Part shown: positions 27,258-35,460 of the stretch, one piece after another
Layout of the letters: the number at the start of each line of letters is the position of its first letter
Numbering within the stretch: position 1 is the first letter of the stretch
DNA from: CAVQCT01 sp964371785
Lineage (GTDB): Bacteria; Zixibacteria; MSB-5A5; GN15; FEB-12
Reading direction: 5' to 3'
Length of the DNA: 64,000 nt
Assembly (NCBI GenBank): GCA_964371785.1
Contig: CAYJOL010000001.1
Span: 529,442-593,441, forward strand
Made by a program: the position numbers and the translations under genes
The notes under the pieces: generated by a model
What the model saw: only the letters and a program-made list of their open reading frames with translations
Database searches by the model: none
What the model was told of the DNA's origin: nothing

Positions 27258-28070
27258 TCAATCTGAGCCTTCGCCCATCAGATGCCCTACCGGCATAATA
27301 ATCAAAGCCGCTTCATCGGTACCGTCGATACCCAGCAGACCGTTTACCGCGTCGTCATTGAATGCCCCGGCCATCACTGTGCCAAGCCCGAGCGCAGTCG
27401 TCTGCAGGTAGATATTCTCAGCAATAGCGCCGGCCTCCATGTAGGCATACCGGTATCCTCGGTCTGCATATTTGTGGGTTACCCGGGCGAAACGTGAAGT
27501 CAACACGAGCGTGACTGGAGTGCGTCCGACCGACCGCTGTCCATTGGCGGCGGCATTTAACTGCTCTCCCAGGTCACCCGGCTGAAGGAACTGAAGGCTG
27601 GTATCGGAAACATCGAAATGGTAGATCCCCGGGGGAAGGGAATCCACGGCTTTGACCACCAAGTAGATTTCACCCGGATACAGGGCGCCGGCCGATGGAG
27701 CCGCTCGCATCGTGGTGGTACCGGAACTGTGGGTAATACCGTCGGCTGAAACAAGCAGTCGTGACAGCTCACTCAGCGAGAGTGGCTGATCTGCAAACTG
27801 ACGGACCGACCGCCGACTGTCGATAGCCGCCGATACCGGCATATCCGACAGCCCTTTCGGTACCGGCAGTGCCACTTTCGTGCTCCATTTCATCTGTTTG
27901 TAAAGAGGCTCATCGACACCAAATACCGCTTTATCGGCCTTTGAGCCCGATGCGCTGAAGCTTGTCTGACGATGAAAGAGTTGCCCGATACTGAGAGAGT
28001 CCGCGGCTGTTACATATGCCGGCAGTACGAGTCCGAGCAGCATGACGAGACGTATCTTACTGAAGCACAT
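27258..28070 (-). CDS. Exported SagB-type nitroreductase-like oxidoreductase
   Basis: FMN-dependent nitroreductase-fold protein of the SagB/ThcOx branch: SRRSVRQFADQPLSLSELSRLL, then APSAGALYPGEIYLVV, then EAGAIAENIYLQTTALGLGTVMAGAF, which are the FMN and active-site regions of that branch. The start is the ATG at 28070, with GGAGGT six bases upstream (270 residues); an ATG four codons earlier overlaps that site. The N-terminus is a clear signal peptide (KIRLVMLLGLVLPAYVTA). SagB-type enzymes usually make azoles in ribosomal peptides in the cytoplasm; export here suggests a different role. No peptide precursor or cyclodehydratase is seen nearby. Confidence 0.82.
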   Translation of the reverse strand: MCFSKIRLVMLLGLVLPAYVTAADSLSIGQLFHRQTSFSASGSKADKAVFGVDEPLYKQMKWSTKVALPVPKGLSDMPVSAAIDSRRSVRQFADQPLSLSELSRLLVSADGITHSSGTTTMRAAPSAGALYPGEIYLVVKAVDSLPPGIYHFDVSDTSLQFLQPGDLGEQLNAAANGQRSVGRTPVTLVLTSRFARVTHKYADRGYRYAYMEAGAIAENIYLQTTALGLGTVMAGAFNDDAVNGLLGIDGTDEAALIIMPVGHLMGEGSD

Positions 28071-28103
28071 ACTTACCTCCATGTGATACCCGTATAACCG
28101 TGA

Positions 28104-29096
28104 TCAAACCAATTCGGACTCGAGAACCTTAAGCACGGTGCGAAAATCTTCGGGAGGCGGAACCTCAAATACGAGTGGTTTCCCGGTCACGGGATGGTCA
28201 AGTTCAAGTCGGCGGGCATGAAGAGCCTGCCGTGAAATAAGTTCAAGCAGTTTTCTGGCCAGGGGGCGTTCCGGCGCGAACTGTCCGCGGTGCCATTTCT
28301 CCCGGCCGCCGTATTCGGGGTCACCGAATACCGGATGTCCCAGATGCGAAAAGTGTACGCGGATCTGATGTGTTCGTCCGGTTTCCAGCGAGACATCGAG
28401 CAAGTCATACGACCGAAACCGTCGGACCAGACTGTAGTGCGTGATAGCACCCCGACTCGCCGCTGTCGTAACGACCATTCTTTTGCGATTTCGCAGAGAA
28501 CGTCCGATTGGAAGGTCAATCGTTCCTTTTTCCTCTTTCATGTGACCGCATACGAGAGCCAGATACGTGCGCTTTATCTCTCTTGCCTGTAATGCCTGTT
28601 GTAGTTTCTGATACGATTCATCGGTGCGAGCAATCAACAACAGGCCGCTCGTGTCTTTGTCAAGGCGGTGCACGATTCCCGGGCGATCCGAGCCCGAACC
28701 TCTTGCCAGCCGGCTGAAGTGGTGCACCAGCGCATTCACCAGCGTGCCGGAGTAATTTCCCGCGCCCGGATGTGTGACCAGGCCGGGTGGTTTATTTATC
28801 ACGATCAGATACGCATCCTCGTATACGATTTCCAGCGGAATATTTTCGGCCTTGATGTCTGTAGGCGGCGGCTCGACAATGACTATCGCTATCTTGTCTC
28901 CGGGCTTGACCGGCGTCTTCTTGTCAGCCGGCTTGCCATTGACGGTGATTAACTGATCATCGATAAGCTTTTGAATCCGGTTCCGAGTGAGCTTCACTTC
29001 GGCGTGTTGCGTCAGATACAGATCAAGTCGAAGGCGTGGGGCTCCGTCTTCAACGACTATTTCAAAGCGGTTGGGGCTGGAATTGGCAGCGCACAT
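28104..29096 (-). CDS. rluD: RluD-type 23S rRNA pseudouridine synthase
   Basis: RluA-family pseudouridine synthase of 330 residues. An N-terminal S4 domain (RLDLYLTQHAEVKLTRNRIQ) precedes the catalytic domain, where GIVHRLDKDTSGLLLIA contains the catalytic aspartate. LETGRTHQIRVHFSHLGHP and the closing FGDPEYGG are also typical. Within the RluA family the S4 domain and length favour RluD over RluC or RluA, but position specificity in the rRNA is inferred. It begins 7 bases after the pdxJ-like gene. Confidence 0.9.
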   Translation of the reverse strand: MCAANSSPNRFEIVVEDGAPRLRLDLYLTQHAEVKLTRNRIQKLIDDQLITVNGKPADKKTPVKPGDKIAIVIVEPPPTDIKAENIPLEIVYEDAYLIVINKPPGLVTHPGAGNYSGTLVNALVHHFSRLARGSGSDRPGIVHRLDKDTSGLLLIARTDESYQKLQQALQAREIKRTYLALVCGHMKEEKGTIDLPIGRSLRNRKRMVVTTAASRGAITHYSLVRRFRSYDLLDVSLETGRTHQIRVHFSHLGHPVFGDPEYGGREKWHRGQFAPERPLARKLLELISRQALHARRLELDHPVTGKPLVFEVPPPEDFRTVLKVLESELV

Positions 29097-29103
29097 AGTT
29101 TCG

Positions 29104-29835
29104 TTATTCAGTTACCGGAGCGGTGTGCACAAGCTTTAGCATCTCTTCCAAGGCACGTTCGTATCCGAGTAAGATGGAGCGGGCGCCGATAGCATGGCCA
29201 ATAACGAATTCGCTGATATTCCCCAGTTCGACCAGCGGAGCTATATTCTTGTACGTTATCCCTCGTCCGGCGAGAACATGCAGATTCGCTTTTGAGGCGA
29301 CGTTGGCGGCATAGTCTATGCGGTCCAGCTCACGCTGAGCATCTTCGTACGTTCTCGCTTCGGTGAAACCGATACAATTGATGAGGACTGTCGATGCACC
29401 TGCCCTGGCCGCTCCTTTGATTTCATCCGAGTCCGGATCGACAAAGAAACCGGTTTGCACACCGAGGCCGGTCAAACGCGAGGTGACATCCCCGAAGTCG
29501 ACGGGTGAAGAGTTGAAGCTTATGGTCGCCGGCAAGGTGTCACTGTCAGCATGGTCTGCTACGAACACGACGAGGTGAGGTTGTACTTCTGCTACCTGTT
29601 CGACAAGATCGTCGATCGGCGGCATTTCTACCACCAGCTTCGTCTTTACGACTCCCTTGAGAAGATACAGGTCACGTTCACGAATATATTTGCGGTCGCG
29701 GCGCATCTGCACCGCCACACCGCTGGCACCGTACAGTTCCGCGAGTATTGCCGCCTGCACCGGATCCGGTTCGTTGAGGCGGCGCATCGTTCTCAGCACG
29801 GCGAACAGATCGAGGTTTACTATTAGCGAGGACAC
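29104..29835 (-). CDS. PdxJ-family protein with altered active site
   Basis: A 243-residue TIM-barrel homologue of pyridoxine 5'-phosphate synthase PdxJ: IVNLDLFAVLR, EPDPVQAAILAELYGASG, RDRKYIRERD, VVEMPP and FVIGHAIGARSILLG match the family in order and spacing. Against E. coli PdxJ recalled from memory, the catalytic His45 aligns to Gln43, His52 to Tyr50, and His193 of AGHGL to Arg191 in LAGRGI; the Glu72 equivalent (Glu70) and the late GH pair (His214) remain. The IHTG loop is also lost. A GTG start with GGAG seven bases before. It may be a redirected or inactive enzyme; no pdxA or dxs is in the window. Confidence 0.72.
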   Translation of the reverse strand: MSSLIVNLDLFAVLRTMRRLNEPDPVQAAILAELYGASGVAVQMRRDRKYIRERDLYLLKGVVKTKLVVEMPPIDDLVEQVAEVQPHLVVFVADHADSDTLPATISFNSSPVDFGDVTSRLTGLGVQTGFFVDPDSDEIKGAARAGASTVLINCIGFTEARTYEDAQRELDRIDYAANVASKANLHVLAGRGITYKNIAPLVELGNISEFVIGHAIGARSILLGYERALEEMLKLVHTAPVTE

Positions 29836-29868
29836 TTCGGACTCCTTACGATCGATTTAACAATGGCA

Positions 29869-30663
29869 CTATGTAAGTATCTTACGCGCCATCAACTGAT
29901 TAGTCAATTCCAAAAACATCTCTGTCGTGATCTGTTCGGCCCGTATCCGACTGTCAAGCTGGAGCGCCTCCAGTACTTCTGTCAGTACCGATGTCTCGGA
30001 GACAAGTGACGGCACAAGGTTATTCAGCAAGGTCTTCCGCCGTTGTGAGAACGCTTGTCGAACCACTCGTTCAAACCTGTCATACGACTTGATGAGGGGA
30101 GATTGCTTCGGAATCAAGCTCACCACCGACGAAGTTACTTTCGGTGGCGGAGAAAAATGCTGAGGAGATACGTCGAAACAGACTCTGACAGTAAAATGAA
30201 GTTGCGTGAATATGGCCAGTGGCGACCAGTCCTTGCTCCCCGCCGATGAAGCAAGACGATTGGCGACTTCCTTCTGCAGCATAAAATAGGCCGCGACAAG
30301 ACTTCCGTGGTGGCGGACTGTCCAGTCAATAACAGGCGAGCTGAGGTTATATGGCAGATTTCCCACCAGCTTGAACCCCGAGAAATCCGGCTCATAGGTC
30401 AGGAAATCTCCCTGCACCAGATTTACGTTCCTGAAGTTCTCAAGGAGTACAGTCAAATATGGAATCAAATCGCGGTCGTATTCAACGGCGGTGACTTGTG
30501 CTCCCGATTCCGCTAACGCGTTGGTAATAGCGCCGCGGCCCGGACCGATTTCAATAATTCTCTGGCGTGGCTGAGGATCGATTAACTCAATTAACCGGTG
30601 AATGATGGTTGATGATTTGAGGAAATTCTGACCGAGACGTTTCTTGGCGTGATAACGGGACAT
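29869..30663 (-). CDS. rsmA: 16S rRNA dimethyladenosine transferase RsmA/KsgA
   Basis: Dimethylates two adjacent adenosines near the 3' end of 16S rRNA during 30S maturation. The N-terminal RLGQNFLKSS, the SAM loop IIEIGPGRGAITNAL, the acidic VEYDRDLIP and the catalytic NLPYNLSSPVI are diagnostic. Length is 264 residues. The ATG lies two bases after the tatD stop, and the order metG-tatD-ksgA is a known conserved neighbourhood. Confidence 0.95.
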   Translation of the reverse strand: MSRYHAKKRLGQNFLKSSTIIHRLIELIDPQPRQRIIEIGPGRGAITNALAESGAQVTAVEYDRDLIPYLTVLLENFRNVNLVQGDFLTYEPDFSGFKLVGNLPYNLSSPVIDWTVRHHGSLVAAYFMLQKEVANRLASSAGSKDWSPLAIFTQLHFTVRVCFDVSPQHFSPPPKVTSSVVSLIPKQSPLIKSYDRFERVVRQAFSQRRKTLLNNLVPSLVSETSVLTEVLEALQLDSRIRAEQITTEMFLELTNQLMARKILT

Positions 30664-30665
30664 AG

Positions 30666-31442
30666 TCAGTCTCCGAATGTCTCCACAAGACCGAAAAGCT
30701 TCTGACAGGTGTGATCGATCGTGTTTTCGATCTTCTCGCGAGTCACTCCGCGTAATTCCGCCAGCTTATCGTACACAAGCCTCACCAACTCCGGCCGATT
30801 GGTCTTCCCCCTGAACGGCATTGGCGTAAGATACGGCGCATCGGTCTCCGCCAGCATCATCTCCAGCGGCGCTTCGGCCGCAAGTCGACTCATACCTGAA
30901 TTCTTGTAAGTAATAACCCCATTAACCGAAATATGAAACCCAAGGGTAAAAACCTCCTCGGCGTCCCGTAAATCACCGGGGAAGCAATGAAAAACACCAC
31001 CGGGAAGTCTGCCCGCAAATTCACGTACAATTGCTACTGTATCCTGAAACGCCTCGCGGGTATGTATCACGACCGGCAGCCGCTTTGACGCGGCAAGTTC
31101 AAGCTGACTAATAAATGCCTGTTTCTGAATATCACGCGGCGACAGGTCGCGATAGTAGTCCAGCCCAATCTCACCAACCGCCACGACTTTCTTCTCACTG
31201 GTCAGGGCTTTCAATTCCACCAAAGCATCCTTCGTCATTGTGTGAGCATCGTGCGGGTGCACACCAACGGTAGCGAATATGTTGGGAAAAGCTCTGGCCA
31301 GGCTGATCGATTCTCTGGAGGTATTGAGATCGGTGCCTATGTTTATGAGCGTGTGGACCCCGCCGGCCGACGCCTTGCGCACGAGCTCATCGACACTCCC
31401 GCTATTCCGAATGAAATTGAGATGGCAGTGGGAGTCTATCAT
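30666..31442 (-). CDS. tatD: TatD-family metal-dependent DNase/hydrolase
   Basis: Amidohydrolase-fold nuclease with two metal ions. SHCHLNF, VGVHPHDAHT, VGEIGLDYYRD, PVVIHTREA, FHCFPGD and LLAETDAPYLTP contain the expected histidine and acid ligands. The ATG at 31442 forms a TGATG overlap with the metG stop, giving 258 residues; a TTG one codon earlier is also possible. Coupled to metG and ksgA. Confidence 0.94.
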   Translation of the reverse strand: MIDSHCHLNFIRNSGSVDELVRKASAGGVHTLINIGTDLNTSRESISLARAFPNIFATVGVHPHDAHTMTKDALVELKALTSEKKVVAVGEIGLDYYRDLSPRDIQKQAFISQLELAASKRLPVVIHTREAFQDTVAIVREFAGRLPGGVFHCFPGDLRDAEEVFTLGFHISVNGVITYKNSGMSRLAAEAPLEMMLAETDAPYLTPMPFRGKTNRPELVRLVYDKLAELRGVTREKIENTIDHTCQKLFGLVETFGD

Positions 31443-33358
31443 CAACTAATTCTGGCTCCCGCGTCGAGGTCCTCGTGCGGTGTTACCAGGGTGAGTTGCT
31501 TACCTTTTTTTGCCGCCAACAGCATGCCGTTCGACTCAATTCCGCGAATAACGGCCGGTTTCAAGTTAGCCACGACGATAATCTTCATACCGGTTATCCG
31601 CTCCGGCGAATAATATTGAGCTACTCCAGCCACAATCTGCCGTTTCTCGTCGCCAAGATCAATCTGGAGCTTGAGCAATTTGTCAGCGCCCGGCACCCTC
31701 TCCGCCGCGAGAACCTGAGCAACCCGAAGTTCAACTCTGGAGAATTCGGAAATATCCAGCAGCCCTTCGGATGAATCAGACTTCATCCTGGCTCCTGCCG
31801 CCTCATCCGCTTGCGGTTTGAGGCGGGGGAAGATTCCTTCGTCGATTGTCACTGCCGTCCCGGGTACGAGTTCGAAAAACTTGCGCGCGCTGTCAAGATT
31901 CAGTGTGGAATCATCGAGCGCAAATACTCTCCGCACCTCGCGCATCTTGTTCGGCATTACCGGGAACAGAACAATCGAGACTATTCGGATGATCTCTGCG
32001 CAGGCGTACAGGATGCCCCCCATCTCCTCTACCTTGCCCTCCCTGGCCAACATCCATGGGGCCCGATCATTGAAGAACTTGTTGGCCGCCCGTACGAGAG
32101 CAATTGCTTCACCGATCGCATTACCGATTTGATAGTGCTTGACATGACCATAGGCACGGCCCGGCAGGGCTTCCGCCTGTTCCAGCAGCTGCTGTAATCC
32201 ATCGATCTGTCTTACCGGCGCCGGGAGCTTGCCGCCAAAATTGCTCACTATCATCTTGGCTACCCGGGAGACCAGATTACCAAGGTCGTTGGCCAGGTCT
32301 GCATTGTACTGGGTGACAAACCGTTTGGCCTGAACATCGCCGTCGATACCGAACGGGTACTGCGTCAGCAACAGATACCTAGTGCCATCAGGGCCGAATT
32401 CTTTTACCATATCGTTGGGATCGATCATGTTTCCCAATGACTTTGACATCTTTTCCCCATCAACAGTGAAGAATCCGTGCAGGAAAATGACATCGGGGAG
32501 CTTGAGTCCCGCCGCCATAAGCATCGCCGGCCAATACAGACAGTGGAACTTGAGTATGTCTTTGGCCATGAGATGCACCACTTCGCCATGGTTCCACCAT
32601 TTGTCGAAGGACTTCTCGTCGTCCGCATAGCCGATGGCGGATATGTAATTTGAGAGCGCGTCAACCCAGACATAGGCGCGCTGGGTAGGGTCGAAGGGAA
32701 GCTCGATTCCCCAGGTTACCCGCTCACGGGACAGTGAAAAATCCGGAAGGTCCTGATTGATCAGGCCGAGCACCTCCCGACGGCGTTCCTCGGGCAATAT
32801 CACCAGCTCATTCGACTCGATCTTCTGACGAATCTTCTGGGTGTATGCCGTCAGCCGGAAGAAGTAATTCTTCTCTTTCAGTTTCTCCGGCACGATCTTG
32901 TGATCGGGACAAAGGCCGTTGACCAGATCTTTTTCCGTGATGAACTTCTCACATCCGGTACAATAGAGGCCCTCATAGTAACTCGAATACACAACCTCCT
33001 GACCATCATCCGTCTTCGCGTTCCGCATCGCATCGAGGATTTTCCAAACGGCCCTTTTGTGACGTTCCGAGGTTGTGCGGATAAAGTAATCATACTCTAT
33101 CGAGAGATTTTTCCAGGCGTTCTTGAATGTCTCGACCGTCTTATCGCAAAAGGCCTGCTCGCTCAGCCCGGCTTTCAAGGCCGCCTCGGCGACTTTGGTT
33201 CCGTGCTCATCGGTGCCGGTCAGAAAATAAGACTCTCGCCCGGCCAGTCGGTGAAACCGGGCCAGAAGGTCTGCGGCAATCGTAGTATAGGCGTGGCCGA
33301 TATGCGGTTTGTCGTTGACGTAATAGATCGGCGTCGTAACATAAAACGGTTTAGACAA
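31442..33358 (-). CDS. metG: Methionyl-tRNA synthetase with C-terminal tRNA-binding domain
   Basis: Class I aminoacyl-tRNA synthetase. HIGHAYTTIAADLLAR is the HIGH motif and KMSKSLGNMIDP the KMSKS loop; the zinc knuckle in the connective domain is CTGCEKFITEKDLVNGLCPD. After about residue 535 comes an OB-fold tRNA-binding domain (SRVELRVAQVLAAERVPGAD, then GIESNGMLLAAK). I place the start at a TTG at 33358 because GGAG stands six bases before it and the protein then reads MSKPFYVTTPIYYVND; a TTG four codons earlier overlaps that site. Length is 638 residues. Confidence 0.95.
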   Translation of the reverse strand: MSKPFYVTTPIYYVNDKPHIGHAYTTIAADLLARFHRLAGRESYFLTGTDEHGTKVAEAALKAGLSEQAFCDKTVETFKNAWKNLSIEYDYFIRTTSERHKRAVWKILDAMRNAKTDDGQEVVYSSYYEGLYCTGCEKFITEKDLVNGLCPDHKIVPEKLKEKNYFFRLTAYTQKIRQKIESNELVILPEERRREVLGLINQDLPDFSLSRERVTWGIELPFDPTQRAYVWVDALSNYISAIGYADDEKSFDKWWNHGEVVHLMAKDILKFHCLYWPAMLMAAGLKLPDVIFLHGFFTVDGEKMSKSLGNMIDPNDMVKEFGPDGTRYLLLTQYPFGIDGDVQAKRFVTQYNADLANDLGNLVSRVAKMIVSNFGGKLPAPVRQIDGLQQLLEQAEALPGRAYGHVKHYQIGNAIGEAIALVRAANKFFNDRAPWMLAREGKVEEMGGILYACAEIIRIVSIVLFPVMPNKMREVRRVFALDDSTLNLDSARKFFELVPGTAVTIDEGIFPRLKPQADEAAGARMKSDSSEGLLDISEFSRVELRVAQVLAAERVPGADKLLKLQIDLGDEKRQIVAGVAQYYSPERITGMKIIVVANLKPAVIRGIESNGMLLAAKKGKQLTLVTPHEDLDAGARIS

Positions 33359-33376
33359 ATTTCGCTCCAATCTGGC

Positions 33377-34288
33377 TCAATTTACACTGTCCGAATCGTC
33401 CAGCCGCTTCAGCTCTTCTTCGGAACCAAACTCGGTCTGGAGGTCTTCCATGGCGCTTCGCTGGCGTCGGTACTCAGCGGCCTGTTTCGGATCAAACTCG
33501 AGAATGTCTTCGGCCTTGATACGGATAAGATTCCCTTCGGCATCGCGTACCACCGCCTCTTCAGTGAATATGTCAACCCGCTCGATTACACCTCCGCCGA
33601 CCTTGGAACGAACCTGCGATCCGGGCGATGGGAACTTCCTTTTGGTGGCTTCATACATCTCCGCCTCGTAGCGAAGACAGCAGAGCAGGCGCCCGCAATT
33701 GCCGGAGATTTTCGACGGATTCAGCGGAAGGTCCTGTTCTCGGGCGTGTTGCGTGGAGATCGGATTGAACTCGCCTATGAAAGTGTTGCAACATTGCTGC
33801 AACCCGCATATCCCCACCCCGCCTATGCGCCGCGCTTCATCACGCACACCTATCTGGCGCAGTTCGATCCGTGTCTTATACCGGGCCGCCAGATCCTTCA
33901 CCAGTTCACGAAAATCCACGCGGTGATCGGCAGTGAAGAACACGGTCATCTTGTTGCCATCGAACTGCCACTCGACATCGACAACTTTCATAATGAGACC
34001 ATGCTTTCGGATCATGTCGATAACTTCGTACTTGTGCTGCTTCTCCCTGGCCTGCAATTCATGGAATCGAGTCATGTCTTCGTCGGACGCCCGGCGGAGA
34101 ATCGAGCGCGGCCGCGAAGCTTCGTCGACATGAATTTCGACGGTAATCTTCTTGGATAACAACCCAATATCTTCCCCTCTTTCGGCCTGAATGATGACAT
34201 GGTCTTCCGGCTTGAGGGCATGATAATACGTATTAAAAAAGTACTCCTTGCGGGAGCCTTTGAATTCTACGAGATATAGTTCTGCCAC
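33377..34288 (-). CDS. ricT: PSP1-domain protein RicT/YaaT-like
   Basis: Homologue of Bacillus YaaT (RicT), which there forms an iron-sulfur complex with RicA and RicF that affects mRNA cleavage by RNase Y. The PSP1 core is IELRQIGVRDEARRIGGVGI, followed by CGLQQCCNTF and SGNCGRLLCCLRYE, where clustered cysteines could bind iron-sulfur. A GTG start has GGAG nine bases upstream. Length is 303 residues with an acidic tail. The order holB-ricT-metG-tatD-ksgA matches a conserved neighbourhood in many phyla. No ricA or ricF is visible. Confidence 0.9.
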   Translation of the reverse strand: MAELYLVEFKGSRKEYFFNTYYHALKPEDHVIIQAERGEDIGLLSKKITVEIHVDEASRPRSILRRASDEDMTRFHELQAREKQHKYEVIDMIRKHGLIMKVVDVEWQFDGNKMTVFFTADHRVDFRELVKDLAARYKTRIELRQIGVRDEARRIGGVGICGLQQCCNTFIGEFNPISTQHAREQDLPLNPSKISGNCGRLLCCLRYEAEMYEATKRKFPSPGSQVRSKVGGGVIERVDIFTEEAVVRDAEGNLIRIKAEDILEFDPKQAAEYRRQRSAMEDLQTEFGSEEELKRLDDSDSVN

Positions 34289-34323
34289 AGATTATAACTC
34301 CTGTCAGGATGGCGAGACGGTGG

Positions 34324-35460
34324 TCACACCGGGACCGATTCGGCAGTGTGCCGCTTAAGTCTTAGTGCTAAAGCCATTAACGCCCCCGGAATATGCACGT
34401 TGCGCCGCAAATCTTCAAGGGTATTTTTTATCTCCGTTGTCATACCCGGAGCTGTCCGAGGATCAGCAAAGTGCGAAGCCAGCTTCTTGATATCGGTCGC
34501 AAAGTCGATGTTGGCGATCCCATCCTCGTCCCCGCTTATGGCAAAGTAGGCGCAGTCGCGGATAAGCAGCTGCCACACCCGAAGCAGTTCTTCCGCTTCA
34601 GAACGGTCATTGAGCTTAAGTACATCCTGCATCCGGGCGAGTGTTTCCGGAGAACTGTCCAGATACAACGACTTGAACAGCAGGAAGATGACACTGCGAA
34701 GCGAGGACTCGTCTTTGGACTCCTCTATCATATCAATCGCCCGACCAATTGAGCCCTCGGCAATCCTCGCCAGCAGATGGGCCTTCTTCTCGGAGACTTC
34801 GTAACGCTCGACCAGATACTGTTCGATTGACTTGGGCGGGATCATGTCGACCCGTACTTTCAGCGAGCGGGACTGAATAGTAGGTAAAAGCGAATCCGGC
34901 TTGCGGCTGATTAAAATAATTACCGTATCGGTCGGCGGCTCCTCGATTAACTTCAACAAAGCGTCGCCAGACGAGGTTTTCATGCGCTCCATCTGGTAGA
35001 AAATCACCACCCGCGTGACCCCCTCGGACGAACGCAGCGAAAGTCGCTTCTTAATCTCTCGGGCCATCGACACGGGGATATTGGTCGATGCCTCCGAACT
35101 CAGAATCGCGAAGGGCTCCTCTTTCTTGAATTTGATGATCTCGCCCGTCAGATCGATCGCCTCCTCCGGTTTGTTTCCATGAGGCGGCACGGGTACAGCG
35201 ATATACAGTCCTTCGTAATTGAGAGCGAAGATGTTGCGACAGTTTCGACACTCGCCGCAAGGTATCAGAAGTTTCCTGGCGGGATCAAGATATCCCGGCT
35301 TCTCGCAGTTGAGCAATGCGCCAAAACAGAGCGCCAATTGCCAGCGTCCTACCCCTTCGGGACCGTGCAACAGATAAGTGCTGGCCGTCTTTTTCGCCTC
35401 AAAGGATCGGGCGAGCAAGGTCCAGGCGCGGGTTTGATATATGATATCAGAAGGAGTCAA
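34324..35460 (-). CDS. holB: DNA polymerase III delta-prime subunit HolB
   Basis: Clamp-loader subunit. The AAA+ fold shows a modified P-loop, LLHGPEGVGRWQLA, in which the usual GKT is GRW, so nucleotide binding is unlikely, as is common for delta-prime. A zinc-binding run C-x2-C-x2-C region (CGECRNCRN) and sensor region LKLIEEPPTDTVIILIS follow. I prefer the TTG at 35460 (378 residues); the frame continues to a TTG at 35511, but these extra codons lie inside the envC-like gene. Clamp-loader role is known of the family. Confidence 0.88.
   Translation of the reverse strand: MTPSDIIYQTRAWTLLARSFEAKKTASTYLLHGPEGVGRWQLALCFGALLNCEKPGYLDPARKLLIPCGECRNCRNIFALNYEGLYIAVPVPPHGNKPEEAIDLTGEIIKFKKEEPFAILSSEASTNIPVSMAREIKKRLSLRSSEGVTRVVIFYQMERMKTSSGDALLKLIEEPPTDTVIILISRKPDSLLPTIQSRSLKVRVDMIPPKSIEQYLVERYEVSEKKAHLLARIAEGSIGRAIDMIEESKDESSLRSVIFLLFKSLYLDSSPETLARMQDVLKLNDRSEAEELLRVWQLLIRDCAYFAISGDEDGIANIDFATDIKKLASHFADPRTAPGMTTEIKNTLEDLRRNVHIPGALMALALRLKRHTAESVPV

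Noticed and set aside
30055..30395. Small frames on both strands inside ksgA
   Set aside because: Shadows of ksgA without independent support.
32900..34159. A 419-codon plus-strand open frame opposite metG and ricT
   Set aside because: It is the mirror of two well-supported genes; its protein has no motif, no ribosome site and odd composition.
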